64,000 nt of DNA, taken from contig SFKY01000003.1 in NCBI GenBank assembly GCA_004554665.1, forward strand, positions 1 to 64,000, read 5' to 3'. Under the pieces are notes generated by a model. The model had not been told where the DNA came from and made no database searches. It saw nothing but the letters and a program-made list of their open reading frames with translations. The DNA is from Bacteroidales bacterium (GTDB taxonomy: Bacteria > Bacteroidota > Bacteroidia > Bacteroidales > Bacteroidaceae). The position numbers were made by a program, and so were the translations under genes. Positions within the stretch are counted from its first letter, which is position 1. The number at the start of each line of letters is the position of its first letter. Shown in pieces: positions 50,991 to 58,851 of this stretch.

Positions 50991-52922
50991 ATGACACAAC
51001 GAATCATGGCGAAAGCCAAAATCTGTCTGGCAGCCTGCCTCATGACGGCTGCCCTGCCTATACAGGCCAAAGAATACCACGTATCCAAACAGGGCTGCAA
51101 CACGGCCGACGGATCGGCCGCCCATCCGCTGCTCACCATCAATGCCGCAGCCCAACTGGCGTTGCCCGGCGATACCGTAACCGTACACGGTGGCACTTAT
51201 CGCGAGTGGGTAAATCCCCTCAACGGCGGCGATGGTCCCCACAAGCGCATCCTCTACCGTGCTGCCGAGGGCGAGCGCGTGTACCTCAAAGGTTCTGAGG
51301 TAGTGAAAGGATGGAAACGGGTGCCCAAGACCAAAGGTACCTGGATGGCCACCGTACCCAACAGCCTCTTTGGAGACTATAATCCCTATAGCGAAAAGAT
51401 GTTCGGCGACTGGTATTGGCCCAACGGTCATACTTATCACACCGGCGACGTGTACCTAAACGACGTATCGCTCTACGAAGTGGAGAAAAAAGAGCAGGTG
51501 CTCACCCCCGACACCATCCGCAGCGTACGCGACCCGCAGGGCACCCAGCTCGTTTGGTATGCCGAAGTGGATGCAGAGAAGACCACACTCTATGCCCATT
51601 TCGGCAACGTAGACCCTAACAAGGAGATGGTGGAGATATCGGTACGCCCCACTTGCTTCTACCCCACCCGTCAGGGACTAGACTATATCACCTTCCGCGG
51701 TTTCCACGTAAGTCAGGCCGCCACCCGCTGGGCAGCTCCTACCGCTGAGCAGGTGGGTATGGTGGCCACCCACTGGTGTAAGGGATGGATCATCGAGCAC
51801 AATGTAATCCGCAACTCACGCAGCTGTGGTATCACACTCGGCAAAGAACGTGCAACAGGACACAATCTGGACTGCAACGACAAGCGACTTGATGGCACCG
51901 CCCACTATATAGAGGTGGTTTTCCGCACCATCCGTCATGGTTGGGACAGAGCCAATGTAGGCTCGCACATCGTACGTTACAACGAAATCTCCGATTGTGA
52001 GCAGACTGGTATCTGCGGCAGCATGGGTGCCGCTTTCTCTGAAATCTATGGCAACCACATCCACCACATCTGGGCCAAACGCCTATGGGGTGGAGCCGAG
52101 ATGGCAGGTATCAAACTGCATGGCGCCATCGACACCTACATCCACAACAACCGCATACATGGTTGTGGATACGGCATCTGGCTCGACTGGATGAACCAAG
52201 GTTCTCGTGTATCTTCCAACCTTATCTACAGCAACACCGATGAAGACCTGTTCCTCGAGGTTGACCACGGTCCCTATATGGTAGACAACAACCTGCTACT
52301 CTCCCATCGCTCGCTGCGCGAGTACTCTGATGGTGGAGCATTCGTACACAACGTGTTCTGCGGGAACATCGTCCGCAGCGACGAAACCCGCTACACACCT
52401 TACCACGAGTCGCACACTACAGCCGTTAAGGGTGTCTCCACCATCACCAATGGTGACCACCGGTTCTACAACAATGTCTTTATCGGCGGCAACAACGAGA
52501 AGACAGCATACGGTCTCTGTGTCTATGACAATGTGAAATGGCCTCTGCATACCGACGGCAATCTCTTCTGTGGCTCGGCCTTGCCCCACAAGGCATCTCA
52601 TGGCGACACAGCCAACAAGCAGAGCGATGTAGCCATCAAGATCGACGAACGCACAGACGGAGTATATCTGTCTCTGTCGGGCAACGTGGAGCGCCTTAAT
52701 GTACCGGCAACAAGTGCTGTAACCTACGAAAGACTGGGCCATGCACGCCTTACAGGCTATCCTTACGAGATGACCAACGGTGCCCCTATCAATATCGACA
52801 AAGACTATTTCGGCAACCGTCGCCCGACAAGCAGTCCGTTTGTCGGACCTGTAGAATTGGCCAAGCTCAACGGCACCACGAACATCAAGGTTTGGGACAA
52901 CAACATCACTCCGCGGCCATAG
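50991..52922 (+). CDS. GH120 beta-xylosidase-like enzyme 2
   Basis: Second GH120 beta-helix enzyme, 643 residues, close to XylC in layout (EYHVSKQGCNTADGS, VHGGTYREWVNP, NSLFGDYNPYSEKMFGDWYW). Signal peptide 1-26. Predicted nucleophile Asp399 in GIWLDWMNQG and acid/base Glu423 in LFLEVDHGP (24 apart). It ends in NRRPTSSPFVGPVELAKLNG and KVWDN, the conserved C-terminal close of the family. The related but longer enzyme at 22839 shares the fold but differs enough to suggest a different subsite. It is the last gene before two hairpins. Confidence 0.9.
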   Translation: MTQRIMAKAKICLAACLMTAALPIQAKEYHVSKQGCNTADGSAAHPLLTINAAAQLALPGDTVTVHGGTYREWVNPLNGGDGPHKRILYRAAEGERVYLKGSEVVKGWKRVPKTKGTWMATVPNSLFGDYNPYSEKMFGDWYWPNGHTYHTGDVYLNDVSLYEVEKKEQVLTPDTIRSVRDPQGTQLVWYAEVDAEKTTLYAHFGNVDPNKEMVEISVRPTCFYPTRQGLDYITFRGFHVSQAATRWAAPTAEQVGMVATHWCKGWIIEHNVIRNSRSCGITLGKERATGHNLDCNDKRLDGTAHYIEVVFRTIRHGWDRANVGSHIVRYNEISDCEQTGICGSMGAAFSEIYGNHIHHIWAKRLWGGAEMAGIKLHGAIDTYIHNNRIHGCGYGIWLDWMNQGSRVSSNLIYSNTDEDLFLEVDHGPYMVDNNLLLSHRSLREYSDGGAFVHNVFCGNIVRSDETRYTPYHESHTTAVKGVSTITNGDHRFYNNVFIGGNNEKTAYGLCVYDNVKWPLHTDGNLFCGSALPHKASHGDTANKQSDVAIKIDERTDGVYLSLSGNVERLNVPATSAVTYERLGHARLTGYPYEMTNGAPINIDKDYFGNRRPTSSPFVGPVELAKLNGTTNIKVWDNNITPRP

Positions 52923-52930
52923 CGGCACAC

Positions 52931-52971
52931 CCTCTTTGCCGCTGAAAGCAATCGCCGACAGCGGCAAGAGG
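52931..52971 (+). other. GC-rich hairpin after GH120, possible terminator
   Basis: CCTCTTTGCCGCTG (52931-52944) pairs with 52959-52971 with a single bulge; 14-nt loop. It is 9 bp after the stop but is followed by TTGTGG rather than a T-run, so termination is uncertain. Confidence 0.5.
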
Positions 52972-52993
52972 TTGTGGAAAAATTCTTCGGGTG

Positions 52994-53076
52994 GCCTCTA
53001 CCTGTGTTTTCTCTTATCTTTCTCTCCATACGACATAATCGTGGACAGAAGATAGAGCAAGAAAACAGGTAGAGGC
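52994..53076. repeat. Long imperfect inverted repeat
   Basis: GCCTCTACCTGTGTTTTC starts the left arm (52994-53020); the right arm (53049-53076) is its near-complement, about 25 of 28 positions pairing, with a 28-nt loop. A T-rich stretch (TTTGTATTTTTT) follows. It could be a terminator or a small MITE-like relic. The 490-bp gap before the next gene holds this, the preceding hairpin and operator site 5. Confidence 0.7.
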
Positions 53077-53201
53077 TACTTTGTATTTTTTACCATCCTT
53101 GAATTGGGCGATACCCAATGTAGCATATTACCCACCTAACCGCAGGAGTGACTCCGCTCCGGGATGTACTATCTTAACAAAACATAAAAAAGGGGCACAA
53201 G

Positions 53202-53231
53202 ACTACCCACAACAGGGATGAAAGTGTCATA
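53202..53231 (+). promoter_or_regulatory. Proposed PUL operator, site 5
   Basis: ACTACCC (53202-53208), 14 bp, AGTGTCATA (53223-53231, two differences from GTTGTCATA). CTTAACAAA begins 29 bp upstream, as at site 4. It precedes the last operon by about 180 bp. Confidence 0.45.
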
Positions 53232-53412
53232 ATAATGCGGGCTGCAAGCAACAGAACAACAAATCGAACATGACTCTGCATGCCTGAAAAGAAGACTATC
53301 TTAATCTATCTTTGCAAAGATAGTGCAAACCGAACGCAATAGAGCTTGCTCTGAATGGCCAAGACAAAGCCTATCTCATGCAAAGGAAGTAGTAACTAAA
53401 AGGAAAAACGGC

Positions 53413-55818
53413 ATGACTTACAAACGATTTTGGCTGAGCGGTATGGCCGCCCTGCTATGGTTGCCGATGATGGCGGAGGGCACAGTGCTCAAGACCCGAT
53501 GCACGCAGGTGACTTTGGACAACCGTGGCTATTACCAATCTATCCGTGTAGAAGGAAAGGAGATTATCTCCAACAACCAATACCCTGTTGTAACGACAGG
53601 AAGCAAGGGCAAGTTGGTCTTGCCTACAAGCATGACAGCCAACGACTCACTGCTCACCCTGAAGATGGACGACGGCGGCACGGTGGTGCTTCGCCACAAG
53701 CAGGGCGATGTGTGTATCGTGCTGCAGGTGAAAAGTCTTAGCAGCCAATATGATGCGCTCATCTATGGTCCGCTGCAAGTGGGCATACACGAGACGGTGG
53801 GCGATGTGATAGGTGTGGCGCAGGGCAATGGCGTAGCTTTTGGTATGCAAGCACTCGATATCAAGACCAATGGGGGTATCGTAGAGGAATACGGTGCTCC
53901 CGTGATGGAAAAATTCGGCTATCAAGGAGCCTCAACCGAACTCTCGGTGGCCAGCATCCCTGCCTACAGAATGGCTGCTGCCGACACAGGAAAGGGTACC
54001 GCAATACAACTCTCTGTAAGACGACGCGACAAAGACGTATATCGGCAGGTGATGCACTTCAAACAGCATTTGGCCGAAGCCGTGAAGGGGGCAGACGGAC
54101 GCATCGAAGGCTCCAAGATTGCCCTCTTCGGATGTCCTAAAGCCGATGCGCTGCAACGCATAGGAGAGATAGAGGTGGAGCAGGGGCTGCCCCATCCGCT
54201 CATTGGCGGCGAATGGGCCAAAACGGCGCGCACTGCCATGAGGGCCTATCTCATCAGTGACTTTACCGAGCAGAACCTGGACTTTGTTTTGGACAAGGCA
54301 AGCATAGCCGGACTGAAGTATGTGTATCACAGCGGTCCTTTCAGCGACTGGGGACACTTCACGTGGGACAAGAATTTTGCACCCGAGGGCGACAAGAGCG
54401 TGAAGCGCATGGTGGACAAAGCCCGTGCACGAGGTATCGGGATGGGCGTACATACGCTTTCCAACTTTATAACGACCAACGATGCCTATGTCAACCCTGT
54501 TCCCTCGCGCCATCTGCTCAAACAGGGCGTACTGCAACTGCAAACAAATCTGACAGCTGACCAGACCGACATTGCCATCGCCAAAAGCAATCTTTTCGAG
54601 GTTCCCATGTCTATCAACGCCTTGCAGATAGGCGACGAGCTGATACAGTACAGCAAGATGGAGGAGACGCCTACCGGCATGCTGCTCACGGGATGCAAGC
54701 GTGGGGCATGGGGCACACAAGCGGCCGCACACAACAAGAAAGCGCCGCTGTACAAGCTCTCCGACCACGCCTACCGCGTACTGCTACCCGATCTGACGCT
54801 GCAAGACAGCGTGGCAGACCGTCTGGCGGCCCGCATGAATAACACAGGACTCTGCCAAGTGTCGTTCGACGGCCTGGAAGGCTGCTCGTACACGGGACAT
54901 GAGGAATATGCCACCTCTCGATTCGTAACCCGTTGCTACAACCAATGGAAACATGAGGTAATCAATGATGCCAGCAGACTGAACCATAACCTATGGCACA
55001 TCCATACAAGGATGAATTGGGGTGAACCGTGGGGCGAAGCGATGCGCACAGGACAGGTGGCCAGCCGCATCAAAAATCAGGAGTTTTTCCGTCGCAACTT
55101 GTTCCCACGCATGCTGGGATGGTTCCTCATCAGATTGTCCGACAAGAAATTTGAGTGCACCACACTCGAAGACTTGGAGTGGGCGCTGTCAGAATCAGCA
55201 GGATTTGACGCAGGCTATGCCATGACTTGCAACACTTCCACCCTGAAGAAACACGGACAGATAGACCGGCTGATGACGGCCATGCACGACTGGAACCTGC
55301 TTCGCGAGGCCAACGTCTTTACAGAGGACCAGCAACGCAGGCTTCGCGACCCACAGACTGAATGGAATCTGGAGAAGAAGGATGCCAAGCACTATCTGCT
55401 CTATCCGCTCTACATCTCGCAACGATTCCACTGCGACCTGACAGAGCTGCAACCTGGACAGCCGGCCGGTGCCGATTGGGTATTAGAAAACCCGTTTGCA
55501 GGAGCGACAAAACTGAGACTTCGCGTAACCGGCGACGGCTACATTGACAAGCCGACATTCACCACACCCGAAGGTGCCATCACCTTCCCCTGCAGAGTCG
55601 AAAGCGGACAATATCTGATACTTGACTACGACGGATCGGCCATCATCACTGACAAGAACTACAACACGCTGAGCACTGTCAAGGCAGAGGGCGCACTCAA
55701 GTTGTCGGCTCAAGCATCGACGCTGTCGTTTACGTGCGAGGCTGCAGATACAGACCGTCCTGACATAGAGGTGAGAGTCATCACCCGTGGTACTCCCGAA
55801 ACAGTAAGCATGCCATAA
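53413..55818 (+). CDS. GH-X paralogue 3: exported TIM-barrel-like hydrolase candidate
   Basis: 801 residues from ATG 53413 (signal peptide MTYKRFWLSGMAALLWLP to MAEG). Same architecture as the genes at 11533 and 16789: beta-sandwich (QVTLDNRGYYQSIR, YGPLQVGIHETVGDVIGVAQ, SKIALFGCP), barrel, inserted small domain ending CKRGAWGTQAAAH, and C-terminal sandwich. The motif DFDG of the other two is SFDG here (484-487), so only Asp486 is common to all three and is the better catalytic candidate. MNWGEPWGEAMRTGQ and RNLFPRMLGWF match paralogue 1 closely. It is the first gene of the last operon, under proposed operator site 5. No family assignment is possible by eye. Confidence 0.7.
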   Translation: MTYKRFWLSGMAALLWLPMMAEGTVLKTRCTQVTLDNRGYYQSIRVEGKEIISNNQYPVVTTGSKGKLVLPTSMTANDSLLTLKMDDGGTVVLRHKQGDVCIVLQVKSLSSQYDALIYGPLQVGIHETVGDVIGVAQGNGVAFGMQALDIKTNGGIVEEYGAPVMEKFGYQGASTELSVASIPAYRMAAADTGKGTAIQLSVRRRDKDVYRQVMHFKQHLAEAVKGADGRIEGSKIALFGCPKADALQRIGEIEVEQGLPHPLIGGEWAKTARTAMRAYLISDFTEQNLDFVLDKASIAGLKYVYHSGPFSDWGHFTWDKNFAPEGDKSVKRMVDKARARGIGMGVHTLSNFITTNDAYVNPVPSRHLLKQGVLQLQTNLTADQTDIAIAKSNLFEVPMSINALQIGDELIQYSKMEETPTGMLLTGCKRGAWGTQAAAHNKKAPLYKLSDHAYRVLLPDLTLQDSVADRLAARMNNTGLCQVSFDGLEGCSYTGHEEYATSRFVTRCYNQWKHEVINDASRLNHNLWHIHTRMNWGEPWGEAMRTGQVASRIKNQEFFRRNLFPRMLGWFLIRLSDKKFECTTLEDLEWALSESAGFDAGYAMTCNTSTLKKHGQIDRLMTAMHDWNLLREANVFTEDQQRRLRDPQTEWNLEKKDAKHYLLYPLYISQRFHCDLTELQPGQPAGADWVLENPFAGATKLRLRVTGDGYIDKPTFTTPEGAITFPCRVESGQYLILDYDGSAIITDKNYNTLSTVKAEGALKLSAQASTLSFTCEAADTDRPDIEVRVITRGTPETVSMP

Positions 55819-55855
55819 CCACTCCCCTACGAACACTAAAAGACAAAAGAAAGAT

Positions 55856-58813
55856 ATGAAAAAAGCACTCATGATGGCAGCCATCTCTGCCGTATGTCTC
55901 TCGGCAAGCGCCAAGGTGACACCTATATTGCACTACAACTTCGGCAAGGCAGGCAATGTGACGTATGCCATTGCGCCCGAGCAGATAAATCCCGTGTCGG
56001 GAAAAGGTACCCTGAAAGTGATGGGTACGCCCGTGTTTTATGCCGATGCCCCGGGCGACAGAAAACTGCGCGGCGAGGGTGGTATCCTATTTAATGGCAA
56101 GACCGACGGCTACCGTCTGCCGCAAGCCAGCGGCACCCCCAACGGCAATCAGCTGATGGAGGTGTGGGTGAAGTCGCGTACAGCCAACACCCATGGCCAG
56201 ACACAAGTGGTGGTGGCCAATGGTAACGGAAAGAGCGGTTACACCATCGCCCAAAAGAATGACAGATGGATTCTGATAGCTGGTGGCACGGGCATCACAG
56301 AAATAGGCGAAGTTGCCAAAGATGTATGGGTTCACTTGGCAATGGTAATAGACGGAGGCAAGGGCTCGGTTTGGATGAACGGCAAACGTATCAGGGGGTT
56401 CGGACTGACGAAAGAACTGGCATCCAATTTCTCCATTGCGATTGCCGACAATGGAGGCGAGGCGTTCAGCGGTGAGGTGCATGAGGTAAGACTGAGTACC
56501 TTTAAGGACGGTGCTTTCAGCAAGGACACCGACTTCCTGATAGACTACAAGCAGCTGAAAAGGCAAGATCGCAAGCAGAGTGAGCGCCAGAAAGCGCTGA
56601 TTGCACAACTTCAGACTGCTGGTATGGGAAAAGAACTGGTGAGCCAACTGAGCGATGAACGTCCAGGAAGCGACTGGCTTATCAGCAAGGTGAACACCCC
56701 CTGCCGCTTGCAGGTGCTAAAGACGAGCAAGGATGCCATGGCAACGCAAATGAGACTGAGCAACGGTCTGGTGACGAGAACTTTCTACGTAGGCGAGAAT
56801 TTGGCCTGCACGGGCTACAAGAACCTCTCCAACGGAGCCGAATACCTGCGCGCCGTGAAACCAGAGGCACGTATCATGATTGACAGTGTATGGTATGAAG
56901 TAGGCGGACTGAAGAAGCAGCCCGAATATTCTTATCTCTTGGAATCGTGGTTGCCGCAGATGGAGGCCTCTGACAGGGCTTTCAGATTGGCCAAAGTGGA
57001 AACAGGCATGCCCATAGAACGCTATCCATGGAAACCGAAATATAATGCCACATCCACAGACTGGCCTGCCAAGGGACTGAGGGTGGTCATGACTTACGAG
57101 CCCACCGCTTCCATGCCCGATGTGAAAGACGTAGAAGTAAGGGTAAACTATGAAATCTATCAGGGAATACCCGTCATGACCAAATGGATTGAGGTGGTAT
57201 GCCAAGGTGATAGACAGCGGATACTCGATGAGGTGGAGACCGAGATCGTGGCTATGAACCAAGACCAGATTGGCCGCATCCATGTGGAGAGCGACTACTC
57301 GTTTGCCTTGGCCAACGCCGATGTAAGGGGCAGTGCGCTGATGCACTACAATGGCACCCCCAAGAAGTATCACGTGGGCAGCAGCACCACCCAGTGGCGC
57401 GTGGATGCCGACTATAACACATGGGCAAGCCATAATCAGGCAGAGGATAAGTTCTTAGGATTCCAGCATCACAACCTGCTCGTCAGCACTCTGCCGATGG
57501 GACCGAGTGTAGTGCTCGACAACAAGCATCCGTTTACATCGTATATCACTTTCGAACTGCTGCAAGACAGCGACGACCGTGAGCGCCAGTCGCTCGGACA
57601 CCGTAGAATGTACAAGATACTGGCTCCTCAAGTGACCGAATCGCTCATCGCCGGCGGCATCACGTCGCACGATGAGAAGAAACTGAAGGCCTTTATAGAC
57701 CAGATGGCAGAACTCGGGCTCGAGCAACTCGATATCATGGCGTGGCCAGGTATCAGCCACGACAACTTGAAGCCCGAATATGTATCGCTGTGGCAACGAG
57801 TGGCTTCGTATGCCAAAGAGAGGGGCATTGTCATGGGTGGCTACGAACTGCAGATTGCGTCACGAGGCCGTGGCGAGAAAGTGGACTGTGTGAATCCGGA
57901 GACCGGAAAACCGGGCAGCCTCTTCGGACAGAGTGTCTGCATAGCCAGTCAGTGGAAGGATGATTACTATGCCAAGATGTGGGAGTTTTTCGACAAGACG
58001 GGCTTCATGACATACAATATGGACGGACCTTACCACGGCGATGTCTGCGCAGCGACCAACCATGCCCATCACCGCGGACTGGAAGACTCGCAATGGGAGC
58101 AATGGAAGACCCAAGTGGATATCATCCACCAGCTGAAGCAAAAGGGTATGTATGTGCCTATCCCCGACTGGTACTTCCTGAACGGACAAAACTCTACAGG
58201 CATGGGCTACCGCGAAGCAAGTGCCAATCTTACGCCCCAGCAGCAACTCCTCCTGGGCAGACAGTACATCTACGACGGCACATGGCACAAGCTGCCCCCG
58301 ATGGGATGGATGACCCTGCAGCTGGTAGGATTCTACACCAATGATCCACGTGTAGGACTGGAACCGCTGTGCGACAATCTGGACCGCTATGAGCAGCAAC
58401 TGATACAATACCTGGCCAGCGGATGCCATCTGACCATACGCGGCAACCGCCTCTACGATACACCGGAGACCAAGCAGATGGTGGAGAAATGGCTGAAATG
58501 GTTTAAGCAATACCGCGACATCCTCACTTCTGACATCATCCACGTCAGCCGCCCCAACGGACGTGATATCGACTGCATCATGCACGTCAATCCTTACATC
58601 CAGCACAAGGGTATGGTAGTGGTATTCAATCCTACAGATAACGCCGTGGAGAAGAACCTAAAGTTGCCGCTGTACTATACAGGTCTGAAAGGCAAGGCTA
58701 CCATCACCACTGCCGATGGCAAGAAGTCTACCTTTACACTCGATGGTGACCAAAGCCTCACCCTGCCGGTATCTGTAAAGGCCCAGGGTACCACATGGCT
58801 GCTGATAGAGTAA
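55856..58813 (+). CDS. Clan GH-D-like hydrolase candidate fused to a LamG-like domain
   Basis: 985 residues, signal peptide ending LSASA. Residues ~22-230 form a concanavalin-A/LamG-type sandwich (GGILFNGKTDGYRLP, WVHLAMVIDGGKGSVWMNGK), absent from the paralogue at 45150. From ~275 on it follows that paralogue: supersandwich, then barrel with LEQLDIMAWPGISHD, YNMDGPYHGDVC (Asp723 at the presumed nucleophile site) and YREASANLTPQQQLLL, then the C-terminal beta-domain (LYYTGLKGKATITTADG). The extra lectin-like domain may hold the enzyme on its polymer. Sugar specificity is unknown. Confidence 0.7.
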   Translation: MKKALMMAAISAVCLSASAKVTPILHYNFGKAGNVTYAIAPEQINPVSGKGTLKVMGTPVFYADAPGDRKLRGEGGILFNGKTDGYRLPQASGTPNGNQLMEVWVKSRTANTHGQTQVVVANGNGKSGYTIAQKNDRWILIAGGTGITEIGEVAKDVWVHLAMVIDGGKGSVWMNGKRIRGFGLTKELASNFSIAIADNGGEAFSGEVHEVRLSTFKDGAFSKDTDFLIDYKQLKRQDRKQSERQKALIAQLQTAGMGKELVSQLSDERPGSDWLISKVNTPCRLQVLKTSKDAMATQMRLSNGLVTRTFYVGENLACTGYKNLSNGAEYLRAVKPEARIMIDSVWYEVGGLKKQPEYSYLLESWLPQMEASDRAFRLAKVETGMPIERYPWKPKYNATSTDWPAKGLRVVMTYEPTASMPDVKDVEVRVNYEIYQGIPVMTKWIEVVCQGDRQRILDEVETEIVAMNQDQIGRIHVESDYSFALANADVRGSALMHYNGTPKKYHVGSSTTQWRVDADYNTWASHNQAEDKFLGFQHHNLLVSTLPMGPSVVLDNKHPFTSYITFELLQDSDDRERQSLGHRRMYKILAPQVTESLIAGGITSHDEKKLKAFIDQMAELGLEQLDIMAWPGISHDNLKPEYVSLWQRVASYAKERGIVMGGYELQIASRGRGEKVDCVNPETGKPGSLFGQSVCIASQWKDDYYAKMWEFFDKTGFMTYNMDGPYHGDVCAATNHAHHRGLEDSQWEQWKTQVDIIHQLKQKGMYVPIPDWYFLNGQNSTGMGYREASANLTPQQQLLLGRQYIYDGTWHKLPPMGWMTLQLVGFYTNDPRVGLEPLCDNLDRYEQQLIQYLASGCHLTIRGNRLYDTPETKQMVEKWLKWFKQYRDILTSDIIHVSRPNGRDIDCIMHVNPYIQHKGMVVVFNPTDNAVEKNLKLPLYYTGLKGKATITTADGKKSTFTLDGDQSLTLPVSVKAQGTTWLLIE

Positions 58814-58851
58814 GCAAGCGACACGCACAACACAGCATACATCAGACACAC

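Noticed and set aside
49749..51440. 563-codon open frame opposite GH30 and GH120
   Set aside because: Antisense to two well-supported genes and spanning their junction; no domain or start signal.
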